From JANRKG01 sp033763635 (GTDB lineage: Bacteria; Cyanobacteriota; Cyanobacteriia; GCF-001939115): 10,778 nt of DNA. A program made the translations under genes and the position numbers. Below, piece after piece: positions 1-6,601 of the stretch. The notes beneath the pieces are model-generated. The model had not been told where the DNA came from. It saw nothing but the letters and a program-made list of their open reading frames with translations, and did no database searches. The DNA lies in NCBI GenBank assembly GCA_033763635.1, contig JANRKG010000370.1:1-10778 (forward strand), read 5' to 3'. Positions within the stretch are counted from its first letter, which is position 1. Every line of letters begins with the position of its first letter.

Positions 1-812
1 GCTATGGCAGATCTAGTGCTTTCTCTGCCAATGCTGCCAATTCAACCCAAAAAGCCCTTGAAGTTCGAGAAGCGAAAAACCCTACTGCTTTAGGGGATGA
101 AGCTCTGATTTTAATCAAAGTTCTGCTGGCGCGTCGTGGTCAATTTAGCTACACCAATCTTGTTAACATCTTCATCAAACAAAATCAAGGTGTAGACTTT
201 CAAACATTCAAGAAGAGTTTGATTCAATACCTAACTTTTGGTGTTGAAAGCAAGGAATTTGTTGAAGCGCTCAAGTTAAACTTAAGCGCTAAACTTCCTA
301 CTTTTCTAGAACATCATCACGCAGAAGAAATTAACAACCCCCTAATTTTAAGAACTTGCAATCGAATTATTGAGTATTTAACAACTGAAGATCAAAAAGA
401 ACCCTCTCCCCTGTTTATTGGTTTGCTTTCTAGTGGCAATCCACTGCCATTAGTGATCATTTTTCTGAAATTAATCCTCCTCTGTCGGCATACTCGCGCC
501 CATTTAGAAGCTCGTATCGCCAGACTCATTCAGTATTACGAGAAGATGCCCGAAGAAGATTGCCAATGGATCATCCATTTTCTGGAAGTCTTAAATATCA
601 CCTTTGCCATTCACGCGGAGAATGTGCAATATAACTTGATTAAGATGAATGAAAACGGACATGAAACCTATGCTGAATTAATTACGAACGTGGATAATTA
701 CCGCATCTTTTCCCTGCAAAAAGGGGCAAGACCTCCCAAAGATGATCCAGAAGCCTTCTCCCTTAGTGAAGAAGTGGATACCCAGATTTCTGGATCTCAA
801 GCGTCTTCGTAA
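1..812 (+). CDS. Unrecognised cytosolic protein, 3' part of gene (5' end outside window)
   Basis: The reading frame is open from the left edge (first full codon at base 3) to TAA at 810-812, about 269 codons. No in-frame ATG, GTG or TTG occurs before the TTG at 219, and the upstream translation has normal protein composition (begins YGRSSAFSANAANS), so the true start lies outside the window and 219 is not it. The protein looks mostly alpha-helical, with one strongly hydrophobic stretch (around PLPLVIIFLKLILL, coded near 440-480) that could be a buried or membrane-associated helix, and an acidic, Ser-rich C-terminal tail. I recognise no family, motif or catalytic residues. The gene is AT-richer than its neighbours (23 G+C in bases 241-300, against 33 in 2521-2580) and has no CGATCG site, unlike nearly every other gene here. 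It converges on psbY. Gene reality is fairly sure; function unknown. Confidence 0.75.
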   Translation, partial: YGRSSAFSANAANSTQKALEVREAKNPTALGDEALILIKVLLARRGQFSYTNLVNIFIKQNQGVDFQTFKKSLIQYLTFGVESKEFVEALKLNLSAKLPTFLEHHHAEEINNPLILRTCNRIIEYLTTEDQKEPSPLFIGLLSSGNPLPLVIIFLKLILLCRHTRAHLEARIARLIQYYEKMPEEDCQWIIHFLEVLNITFAIHAENVQYNLIKMNENGHETYAELITNVDNYRIFSLQKGARPPKDDPEAFSLSEEVDTQISGSQASS

Positions 813-867
813 AAATTTTTCCTCAGCAATTTCTTAAAATCTTACAAACTTAAAATCTTGCAAATTA

Positions 868-901
868 AAAGACCGACCCCCATCGAAGCAGGTCGGTCTT
901 T
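868..901 (-). terminator. Intrinsic terminator between convergent genes, mainly for psbY
   Basis: A perfect 11-bp stem (AAAGACCGACC at 868-878 pairing with GGTCGGTCTTT at 891-901) encloses a 12-base loop. Read on the minus strand the stem is followed by TTTTAATTT, a good U-rich tract, so it fits as the psbY terminator 37 bases past its stop. On the plus strand the trailing T run is only three long before CAG, so it would be a weaker stop for the unknown gene ending at 812. It probably serves both converging transcripts to different extents. Confidence 0.8.
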
Positions 902-937
902 CAGTCTGATTCCTTGCCTGAATCACCCAAGCAGAAC

Positions 938-1057
938 TTAGCGGTTGAAGAACCCCTGGAATTGCTTAAGAGCGGCCTGAGCAATATTAAACACTGCCCA
1001 ACTCGCTGCAATCGCGACAGGCAGAAGAACAATCGCAACCCGTGCATCGATATCCAT
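938..1057 (-). CDS. psbY: Photosystem II protein Y (PsbY), 39 aa
   Basis: ATG at 1057-1055, TAA at 940-938. The 39-residue product begins MDIDARVAIVLLPVAIAASW and continues AVFNIAQAALKQFQGFFNR. This matches the cyanobacterial PsbY pattern: short N-terminus with acidic residues and an Arg, one membrane helix (about residues 7-27) carrying LLP and AASWAVFNI, then a short basic amphipathic tail ending in NR. PsbY is a single-span thylakoid subunit at the edge of photosystem II near cytochrome b559; it is not essential for oxygen evolution. A strong Shine-Dalgarno (AAGGAGG, complement of 1068-1074) lies 10 bases before the ATG, and a terminator follows. It lies 108 bases downstream of the gamma-CA gene on the same strand and could be read from its own or a shared promoter. 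It is too short for most ORF length cut-offs. Identification is from remembered family sequence, and is confident. Confidence 0.93.
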   Translation of the reverse strand: MDIDARVAIVLLPVAIAASWAVFNIAQAALKQFQGFFNR

Positions 1058-1165
1058 GCTTGTAACTCCTCCTTAAATAAAACCTGATTGAAGATTTTTG
1101 AAGCAATCTCATAATCTCATTTTTAACCCAATTACGGATCTTTGGACAGAGGGTATCTTTTTTGT

Positions 1166-1708
1166 CTATTGAATTACTTCTGCTCTGGCAAATCCCAAAT
1201 CGGTCCCCTTCCCGGCATGAGCCAGGGCCAGATTTTCATATTTTTTAGCGTGCTCGATTAAGTCTGCCGCTTCATCCTCTGAGACCGGACGAACAACCTT
1301 ACCGGGAACACCCATTACTAACGATCGAGGCGGAACCGCTCGTGTCACGACAGATCCTGCGCCAATGATGCTTCCGGCTCCCACTCGAACCCCATCCAGG
1401 ACGATCGCCCCAATCCCAATCAGACAGCCCTGCTCGATGTGGGCACTATGGATCACGGCTCGATGTCCAACCGTGACATAGGCTTCCAGAACCGTAGGGT
1501 TGCCCGGATCACCATGCAGGATTGCTCCATCCTGCACATTACTATGGGCACCAATTTCAATTCGTTCCACATCCCCCCGCAGGACCACCCCATACCAAAC
1601 ACTTGCCCCGATTGCCAAAGTAACATGCCCCACTACAACTGCATTCGCTGCGACAAAGGCAGCCTGGGAGACATCAGGATCGGGCCAGGGACCGGGATGG
1701 GTTTGCAT
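1166..1708 (-). CDS. Gamma carbonic anhydrase family protein (left-handed beta-helix)
   Basis: The product is 180 aa from ATG at 1708-1706. Two in-frame TTG codons at 1723 and 1720 could extend it by up to five residues, but neither has a good Shine-Dalgarno. The protein is built of hexapeptide repeats (VGHVTLAIGASVWYG, IGIGAIVLDGVRVGAGSIIGAGSVVT) that form a left-handed beta-helix trimer, ending in a C-terminal helix (EDEAADLIEHAKKYENLA). The three zinc-ligand histidines of gamma-CAs are present: H65 in ILHGD, H82 and H87 in VGHRAVIH. The conserved R44 and D46 (LRGDVERI) and Q59-D60 (NVQDG) are also there. It lacks the acidic loop of archaeal Cam and the RuBisCO-small-subunit-like repeats of CcmM, so it is a short CamH/YrdA-type member. 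Members interconvert CO2 and bicarbonate or, when inactive, act as structural or acyl-CoA-related proteins. Active-site integrity is seen; carbonic anhydrase activity is inferred. Psb Y follows downstream on the same strand. Confidence 0.9.
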   Translation of the reverse strand: MQTHPGPWPDPDVSQAAFVAANAVVVGHVTLAIGASVWYGVVLRGDVERIEIGAHSNVQDGAILHGDPGNPTVLEAYVTVGHRAVIHSAHIEQGCLIGIGAIVLDGVRVGAGSIIGAGSVVTRAVPPRSLVMGVPGKVVRPVSEDEAADLIEHAKKYENLALAHAGKGTDLGFARAEVIQ

Positions 1709-1801
1709 GGGATCACTCAACAAAGAACGCTTCTTTTTTACAGATTTCTAGCGGGTTTCAGAGAAAACCGCAGAAAAGTATCGGGAGCGAGGTTCGATCG
1801 C

Positions 1802-1807
1802 TATAAT
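1802..1807 (+). promoter_or_regulatory. Possible -10 box for the TIGR02652 gene
   Basis: A perfect TATAAT lies 43 bases before the ATG at 1851. I see no TTGACA-like hexamer 16-18 bases upstream (the bases there read GTATCG/TATCGG), so it would have to be an activator-dependent or -10-driven promoter. Its place in the divergent gap between gamma-CA and this gene is the main support. Confidence 0.35.
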
Positions 1808-1850
1808 AAAGCCACTGGCGACTGATAGTACACAAGCGGATATCCACTCC

Positions 1851-2360
1851 ATGATGAGTCCCGGCTTACAATACCCCATCTTTGGTCCGGAAATTCAGTG
1901 TCCCCACTGCCGCCAGATGATTCCTGCCCTAACTTTGACAGATACTTATCTTTGTCAGCGGCATGGTGCTTTCGAGGCGAATCCTAAGACGGGCGAACTG
2001 GTTCACCTCCAATCTGGAAGACACTGGCGACGCTGGAACAATGAATGGTATCGGCAGCACACCCACCCAGACGGAATTCGCTTTGAAATTCATGAAGCGC
2101 TCGATCGGCTTTATACGCAGGGATACCGAGCCACACGGGTCATTATCGCCAGACGGTATCGAGAACTGATCAGTGCCTATTTAGAACGCAGCACTCCCTG
2201 GCGCAATCAGGCAGAATCGCCCCGTCCTCGGTTGTATGGTCTTCCGGTCGAATTCAGTCCGGATTCAGAGGAAGAATCCTGCTGGGATGTCATTAATTTT
2301 GACTTAGAAAAAGAACCGGGGGCACCCGTTCGTTATCCCTATTTCAGGTTGTTTGAATAG
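1851..2360 (+). CDS. TIGR02652-type cyanobacterial conserved protein with CxxC-x14-CxxH motif
   Basis: The product is 169 aa. Near the N-terminus it has C17-P-H-C20, then exactly 14 residues, then C35-Q-R-H38: the CxxCx(14)CxxH signature I associate with TIGR02652, a family of about 170 aa known only from cyanobacteria with no assigned function. The motif looks like a zinc ribbon or half zinc finger. After it come HLQSGRHWRRWNNEWYRQHT (Trp/Arg rich, around residues 52-71), a helix with a possible nucleic-acid-binding character (YRATRVIIARRYRELISAYL, about 93-112), and an acidic C-terminal third ending YPYFRLFE. The start could be ATG 1851 or the next ATG at 1854; no strong Shine-Dalgarno distinguishes them. 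A VOC gene follows after 23 bases, so the two are probably co-transcribed. Zinc binding is inferred from the motif; the role is unknown. Confidence 0.88.
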   Translation: MMSPGLQYPIFGPEIQCPHCRQMIPALTLTDTYLCQRHGAFEANPKTGELVHLQSGRHWRRWNNEWYRQHTHPDGIRFEIHEALDRLYTQGYRATRVIIARRYRELISAYLERSTPWRNQAESPRPRLYGLPVEFSPDSEEESCWDVINFDLEKEPGAPVRYPYFRLFE

Positions 2361-2383
2361 GGTTGGAAGGGACTCGAAAGCCC

Positions 2384-2818
2384 ATGCACCATACGTCCAT
2401 TCGTACTGCCAACATTTTTCGGGCGATCGCGTTTTACGAACAACTGGGCTTCGAAGTCCGGGAACGCTTCACGACAGGCTATACCCTGGCATGCTGGATG
2501 GAAGGACTGGGAGGCCGGATCGAACTGATTCAGATTCCTGAACCTCGCCCCGCCCCCGATGCTTTTGGCGATGAACACTACACCGGGTACTATCACCTTT
2601 CGTTTGATTTAACAACGATCGCCTCCGATCTCCCTGGCTGGTTAGCGGATCTGAAGGATAAACTCTCTCGCCTTGCCGAGACTGATCCCGACCAAGCCCA
2701 TCCCCTCAAAGTGTTGCTGGAACCCACTCAACAGATGATTGGGGAACAGGTGTATGAAGTTACCTTTATTGCCGACGCAGATGGTTTACCGCTGGAATTT
2801 ATTCGGAGATTGGGTTAA
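2384..2818 (+). CDS. VOC-superfamily (glyoxalase I-like) metalloprotein
   Basis: The product is 144 aa from ATG 2384. A TTG seven codons upstream (2363) is possible, but the ATG gives the family's typical start (MHHTSIRT, first beta strand). The fold is the paired beta-alpha-beta-beta-beta unit of the vicinal oxygen chelate superfamily. All four metal-ligand positions of glyoxalase I can be matched: H3 (HTSIRT), E47 (RIELIQI), H71 (YYHLSFDL) and E138 (LPLEFIRR), and the IADADGLPLEF ending corresponds to the usual EDPDGYxIEL. It is therefore likely a metal-dependent lyase, isomerase or dioxygenase-like enzyme. It is not a close match to the classical cyanobacterial GloA (no NWG segment), so the substrate is not predictable. 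It sits 23 bases after the TIGR02652 gene in a probable two-gene transcript, with an exact HIP1 site inside it (2423-2430). Confidence 0.87.
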   Translation: MHHTSIRTANIFRAIAFYEQLGFEVRERFTTGYTLACWMEGLGGRIELIQIPEPRPAPDAFGDEHYTGYYHLSFDLTTIASDLPGWLADLKDKLSRLAETDPDQAHPLKVLLEPTQQMIGEQVYEVTFIADADGLPLEFIRRLG

Positions 2819-2842
2819 GGAGATTTCTAGAAAACAAATTCC

Positions 2843-2953
2843 CCGCTGGTTTCGGCTTCGCTCAACCAGCATCCGTGCCCTGAGCGAAGTCGAAGGGCAA
2901 CCCATTGATAAACTCTTTTCCAGAAATTGTCTGAGAATTTGGTCAACCAGCGG
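2843..2953. repeat. REP-like palindromic intergenic repeat with outer inverted repeat
   Basis: Two facing 20-base units, GGTTTCGGCTTCGCTCAACC (2848-2867) and CCCTGAGCGAAGTCGAAGGG (2878-2897), share an inverted core (CTTCGCTCA at 2856-2864 against TGAGCGAAG at 2881-2889). The first unit also sits in its own stem: GCTGGTT (2845-2851) with AACCAGC (2864-2870). An outer pair, CCGCTGGTT (2843-2851) and AACCAGCGG (2945-2953), brackets 111 bases. The CTTCGACTTCGCTCAGGG-type unit resembles dispersed repeats seen in intergenic spacers of many bacteria, cyanobacteria included (recalled, not searched). No ORF of its own is credible, so it would be a non-autonomous element. A 10-bp palindrome TTTCTAGAAA precedes it at 2824-2833. 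Confidence 0.6.
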
Positions 2954-2999
2954 ATGTTCTAACCAGGAATTCGAGAGTGATGGAGACTCCCACAACCGT

Positions 3000-3027
3000 T
3001 TGGGAAACACGATAGGATGGGTATAGA
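3000..3027 (+). promoter_or_regulatory. Possible promoter of the AAA+ gene
   Basis: TTGGGA (3000-3005), a 16-base spacer, and TATAGA (3022-3027) form a moderate sigma-70-like promoter 49 bases before the ATG. The transcript leader would carry a small hairpin (TACAGC 3032-3037 with GCTGTA 3043-3048, 5-base loop) just upstream of the AAGGA ribosome site (3065-3069). A separate promoter is expected here because the repeat element splits this gene from the VOC gene. Confidence 0.35.
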
Positions 3028-3075
3028 GGAATACAGCTAACGGCTGTAACAGACGTTAACTGGCAAGGAACTGCC

Positions 3076-4620
3076 ATGCAAAAGGATCGGGTGGAGCCGT
3101 TTGCGGATAATTGGAGCTATCTCAAAGCGGAACTGAACTGGCTAGATCGGGTGTTAATGGCAGCCGTAGCCCGTCAGCGAAAAGAAACCAAAGAAGTGGA
3201 ACGGGTGGCTCAGAATCGAGCCGATCGCATCACTAGCCACTGGTGGAAGGGCATTATTTTATTAGATGGAGAATGTGGGTACGACGAAAGCCCTGCTCGC
3301 CCTACCCCCCCGGAAGCCAATGCGGTACGTCCCGGATACCAGCAGCAATTACAACAGAGAATCCAAGCCAGTCAGCAACAGGGGATTGGGTTGGGATTGC
3401 CCATGCTGTGCGATCGGCTGCGGTTGAGCCTCTTCGAGAAAAATCTGGTGCTGCTAAGTCTAGCCCCCGAAGTCAACCGTCGCTACGGGCGCATTTATCG
3501 CTATTTACAAAGTGACCCTTCGGTAGACGGACGGACAGATACCAGACAAGGAGGGGAAGGAGCCGCTTCCCGTTTAGAAACAGAATTACCCACCGTCGAT
3601 CTTGCCCTCCGCATTCTCTGCCGCAACGATACGGAGTGGCGTACCGCCCGAAAACGGCTCATCTGTCCTTCCCCGTTGATTCAACATCATCTGCTCAAGG
3701 TGCTGTCTATCCAGGAACCGACCCTCCTGACTCGACGCTTGCAACTGTCCGACGGTTTGACCAATTACTTGCTGGCGGATCAACCGGGGCGAGAAATGCT
3801 GGAGGCTCTGTTATTATCGCTTCCCGGTGCCAAAGTTTTCAGCCCTCCCCCACCTGTGCGAGTTAACGATCGCCTTCCTAAAGCCCATTGGTCTGATCTC
3901 GTCCTACCCCCAGACTTGCTGGATACCCTGCATCATTGGTGCGATCGGGTGCGATTGGGACAACAGATCGAGACGGACTGGCATCTTTCAGCCCAACTCG
4001 GCACCCTTGCCCTATTAGTGGGATCTCGTGGAACGGGAAAAACGCTTGCCGCTGAGGTAATCGCGCAAGAACTCCAAACCTCCCTGATGTGGGTAGATCT
4101 GCAACAGATTCCAGAGGCCGACTCGCCTTCCCTGCTCAAAGAATTGATCGATCAAGCGCCCCAAGTTTTACTTCTGCGATCGGCACACCTCTGGTTTGGG
4201 CGATCGACCCTTCTCCCTGCGGCTACCCTACACCAGTTTCTGGAGAAGCGCCGCCAAACCCGAAGCCTCACCCTTTTGAGTGTACGGGAGCAGACAGATA
4301 TCAAGTATCTGTGGCGACAATCCCTGGATGGATCGATTGCCTTTCCCATGCCTGATGTAGCCGCACGGATGCAATTGTGGAAACGGGCCGTCGCCTCTCT
4401 CCCGGTTGAGCCACGATTAGCCTGGAAAACGCTGGCCCAGCAGTGGTCCCTGAGTGGAGGCGAAATTGAGGCGATCGTGCGCGATGCAGCCGTTTACGCA
4501 GCCACTTCCCCCGATGCAAAACTCAAGTTGGGACATATTCATCAAGCCCTTCAGCAACGACAAAAAATCCTGCCGCAAAAGTTTTTGGGAGGCAACCTTA
4601 AAAAACCGCCAAAACGGTGA
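3076..4620 (+). CDS. AAA+ ATPase-like protein of the contractile-injection-system type, degenerate Walker B
   Basis: The product is 514 aa; ATG 3076 is preceded by AAGGA at a 6-base spacing. Residues 13-60 form a helical segment (NWSYLKAELNWLDRVL) and 110-290 a winged-helix-like region with the lines FEKNLVLLSLAPEVNRRYGR, IYRYLQSD and PTVDLALRILC. These are typical of ATPases found with extracellular or thylakoid-anchored contractile injection systems (Afp15-like; recalled). The AAA+ module covers about 305-500: Walker A is intact (GSRGTGKT, 316-323), but the Walker B strand reads QVLLLRSAHLWF (363-374), with Arg-Ser where Asp-Glu is expected. The sensor-1 strand ends SVREQ (402-406) instead of an Asn, and the arginine-finger region (YLWRQSLDGS, 411-420) is not canonical. 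The C-terminal lid SGGEIEAIVRDAA (460-472) is conserved, and the tail is basic. It may bind but not hydrolyse ATP. No sheath, tube or baseplate genes are adjacent. An epimerase gene follows after 56 bases. Confidence 0.85.
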   Translation: MQKDRVEPFADNWSYLKAELNWLDRVLMAAVARQRKETKEVERVAQNRADRITSHWWKGIILLDGECGYDESPARPTPPEANAVRPGYQQQLQQRIQASQQQGIGLGLPMLCDRLRLSLFEKNLVLLSLAPEVNRRYGRIYRYLQSDPSVDGRTDTRQGGEGAASRLETELPTVDLALRILCRNDTEWRTARKRLICPSPLIQHHLLKVLSIQEPTLLTRRLQLSDGLTNYLLADQPGREMLEALLLSLPGAKVFSPPPPVRVNDRLPKAHWSDLVLPPDLLDTLHHWCDRVRLGQQIETDWHLSAQLGTLALLVGSRGTGKTLAAEVIAQELQTSLMWVDLQQIPEADSPSLLKELIDQAPQVLLLRSAHLWFGRSTLLPAATLHQFLEKRRQTRSLTLLSVREQTDIKYLWRQSLDGSIAFPMPDVAARMQLWKRAVASLPVEPRLAWKTLAQQWSLSGGEIEAIVRDAAVYAATSPDAKLKLGHIHQALQQRQKILPQKFLGGNLKKPPKR

Positions 4621-4676
4621 CAAACCGTTTATAGTATTCGGTGGTCCGCAGGGAGTGTCGTTCACAGGAAGGCCCA

Positions 4677-5546
4677 ATGTTTACGATCGCCGTCAAACAG
4701 GAACAGTACCAAACTTATATCCTCTCGGATCACGCAGCCGAATCTCACCTGCGGCTTGTACCTGAGCGGGGAGGCATCGCCCTGAAGTGGCAACTGCAAG
4801 GCCAGGAGATTTTTTACCTCGATGAGGAGCGGTATACCCATCCTGAACTGACTGTTCGGGGAGGCAACCCCATTCTGTTCCCTATTTGCGGGAACTTACC
4901 AGAGAACACCTACCAGTACCAGGGAAAAACTTACACCCTCAAGCAACACGGGTTTGCCCGCGAACTTCCCTGGACCGTTGGTGAGCAAATTACCCAGGAC
5001 CAGGCAAGTCTGACTCTGGAATTGACCAGTCATGAGCAAACGCGATCGGTCTATCCGTTTGAGTTTCAGGTGGCCTTTACCTATGTCTTGAAAGGGAATG
5101 TGTGCGAGATTCAGCAGTCCTATACCAATCGGGGGGATGGGCGAATGCCCTTTTCAGCGGGCTTTCATCCCTACTTTCTGGCTCCCGACAAATCTCAGTT
5201 GCAGATTGCCATTCCCGCGACCCAACTTACGGATCAACGAACCCGGATCACCCATCCTTTTGATGGAACATTTGATTTTGGGGTCGATGAGATTGATGTG
5301 ATGTTCCGTTCCTTGGAATCTCAAACGGCAACGGTGGTTGATACTTCCCGAAACCTGAAAGTTACCCTGGAATCGGATACCCCCTTTAAAACACTGGTCT
5401 TTTGGACGCTCATTGGCAAGCCTTTTTATTGCCTGGAACCCTGGACTGCCCCTCGAAACGCCCTGAATACAGGGGATGATTTGTTGTACCTGGAAGCGGG
5501 GGAAACGTTGAAAACGTGGGTGCGTCTGACGGTAAATCAGGGATAG
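4677..5546 (+). CDS. Aldose 1-epimerase (mutarotase) family protein
   Basis: The product is 289 aa from ATG 4677, which has AGGAAGG (4666-4672) four bases upstream; an in-frame alternative start at 4641 adds 12 atypical residues and is rejected. The sequence matches the COG2017 GalM/YihR/LacX-like family, a beta-sandwich: GGNPILFPICGNLPENTY, KQHGFAREL, SAGFHPYF and YCLEPWTAPRNALNTGDD. By comparison with GalM, H91 and H164 and the catalytic base E254 fall in those last three motifs, so the acid-base machinery appears complete. Such enzymes interconvert alpha and beta anomers of aldoses in the cytosol; plant and yeast relatives act on glucose-6-phosphate (D-hexose-6-phosphate mutarotase), and the exact sugar here is not visible. 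No signal peptide. It is 56 bases downstream of the AAA+ gene on the same strand and probably co-transcribed, though a functional tie is not evident. Confidence 0.9.
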   Translation: MFTIAVKQEQYQTYILSDHAAESHLRLVPERGGIALKWQLQGQEIFYLDEERYTHPELTVRGGNPILFPICGNLPENTYQYQGKTYTLKQHGFARELPWTVGEQITQDQASLTLELTSHEQTRSVYPFEFQVAFTYVLKGNVCEIQQSYTNRGDGRMPFSAGFHPYFLAPDKSQLQIAIPATQLTDQRTRITHPFDGTFDFGVDEIDVMFRSLESQTATVVDTSRNLKVTLESDTPFKTLVFWTLIGKPFYCLEPWTAPRNALNTGDDLLYLEAGETLKTWVRLTVNQG

Positions 5547-5583
5547 GGTTAATGGTGTGCAAGAGATTTGCAAGGCACAAATC

Positions 5584-5613
5584 GTAGAGATGCGAAGTTA
5601 CGTGTCACTCTAC
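5584..5613. repeat. Short inverted repeat in the epimerase-TPR spacer
   Basis: GTAGAG (5584-5589) and CTCTAC (5608-5613) bracket 18 bases. It looks like a decayed copy of the GTAGAGACGT...ACGTCTCTAC elements that are common in cyanobacterial spacers (recalled). There is no T run after it, so it is not a convincing terminator. Confidence 0.3.
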
Positions 5614-5645
5614 AGGATGGTTAATTTTCCTGGATTTGATCTGAT

Positions 5646-6515
5646 ATGCACAATGTTGTCCGGATTGCCACAATTGCGGGGCTGTTAGGGGTTTTAACAG
5701 GCTTTCCAAATGTTGCTTTGGCAATTCCCTCTCCTGTACTGATTGCCCAAGTGACCGCAGAGGACTTTTATAATCAGGGCATTGACAAGTACAGACGATC
5801 GAACTTTCGGGGAGCCATTGCCGACTACACCCAGGCGATTCGGCTGAATCCCAATCTGGTCAGTGCCTATTATAATCGGGCGTTGGCGCGACTTCGATTG
5901 AATGAGTATCAGGGAGCGATCGAAGACTACACCCAGGTTTTACGAGTCGATGCCCGAAAAGCCAACGCCTACTTCAACCGGGGAATTGCCCGCGCAGCGT
6001 TGGGAGACAGCCAGGGCGCACTAGCAGACTTTAATCAAACGATTCAACTCCGGCCTGATTTGGCAGTTGCCTACGCCAATCGAGGACGGATTCAGCATTT
6101 TTTGGGAAACTCCCAGGAAGCGATTCGGGATTACTCGCAAGCCATTCGCTTAAACCCCGGTTCCTCAATCACCTACTACAATCGAGCGATCGTTCGTACC
6201 GATCTGGGAGACCGACGGGGAGCCATCACCGACTACTCAACCGCCCTCCGCCTGGATAGCAACTGGGTCGATCGCACTTCAGCAGATGCTTATTTCAACC
6301 GAGCAGGAGTACGGGTCAGTCTCAACGATCGAGTCGGGGCGATGACGGATTATCGACGGGCATCAGAACTTTACCAGCAACAGGGAAAGGACGCAGCCGC
6401 CCGAGAAGCGCTCGATCGCGCCAAAAAATTGCAACCCCCGCCACCTCGCCCACCCCAAAAAAGGCCAAGTAGACTCAGGCGACCAAAATTGAAATCAGTC
6501 CTGGGGTTGATTTAA
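5646..6515 (+). CDS. Secreted or periplasmic TPR-repeat protein
   Basis: The product is 289 aa. Residues 1-26 form a Sec signal peptide: basic N-region with R6, hydrophobic core (IATIAGLLGVLTGF) and an ALA cleavage motif at 24-26. Six 34-residue tetratricopeptide repeats follow at about 38-71, 72-105, 106-139, 140-173, 174-207 and 213-246, each carrying the AYxNRGxAR...GAIxDYxxAIRLxP consensus; a few extra residues (NWVDRT) separate repeats five and six. The remainder is a helix (KDAAAREALDRAKKLQ), then a Pro-rich, Arg/Lys-rich tail (264-289). TPR arrays are protein-binding superhelices; the partner cannot be told. ATG 5646 gives a good signal peptide, and no strong Shine-Dalgarno is visible. 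The tail is odd: with one more A in the A6 run at 6457-6462 the frame would end QKKAK-stop at about 6475, so a homopolymer indel is possible. The gap to the epimerase is 99 bases. Confidence 0.88.
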   Translation: MHNVVRIATIAGLLGVLTGFPNVALAIPSPVLIAQVTAEDFYNQGIDKYRRSNFRGAIADYTQAIRLNPNLVSAYYNRALARLRLNEYQGAIEDYTQVLRVDARKANAYFNRGIARAALGDSQGALADFNQTIQLRPDLAVAYANRGRIQHFLGNSQEAIRDYSQAIRLNPGSSITYYNRAIVRTDLGDRRGAITDYSTALRLDSNWVDRTSADAYFNRAGVRVSLNDRVGAMTDYRRASELYQQQGKDAAAREALDRAKKLQPPPPRPPQKRPSRLRRPKLKSVLGLI

Positions 6516-6551
6516 AGCTGCGTTAAGAATCTTAGAGAGGGATGCCAAAGC

Positions 6552-6567
6552 CTATCTTCTTAGATAG
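6552..6567. repeat. Small palindrome downstream of the TPR gene
   Basis: CTATCT (6552-6557), a TCTT loop, and AGATAG (6562-6567) form a perfect 6-bp hairpin or operator-like palindrome. It sits 36 bases past the TPR stop and just before AT-rich, -10-like sequence (TAGAAT at 6565-6570, TAAGAT at 6578-6583). There is no T tract, so an operator for the DUF4278 gene is at least as likely as a terminator. Confidence 0.3.
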
Positions 6568-6601
6568 AATAGTTACATAAGATACAGAAAGTTTTTGAGC
6601 T

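Noticed and set aside
1077..1106. TTGCTT-18-TTTTAT on the minus strand as a psbY promoter.
   Set aside because: Transcription would start inside or next to the AAGGAGG ribosome site at 1068-1074, leaving an impossibly short leader.
1166..1708. Carboxysomal CcmM.
   Set aside because: The protein is only 180 aa and has no RuBisCO-small-subunit-like repeats; neighbouring genes are not ccm genes.
1439..1825. A 128-codon plus-strand open frame opposite the gamma-CA gene.
   Set aside because: It is antisense to a gene with clear family motifs; the product has no repeats or motifs and is explained as a shadow frame.
3076..4620. A complete contractile injection system locus.
   Set aside because: Only the ATPase-like gene is present; the neighbours are a VOC protein and an epimerase, with no sheath, tube, baseplate or spike genes.
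5584..5613. The GTAGAG/CTCTAC inverted repeat as terminator of the epimerase gene.
   Set aside because: Six-bp stem with an 18-base loop and no following T run; better called a decayed dispersed repeat.
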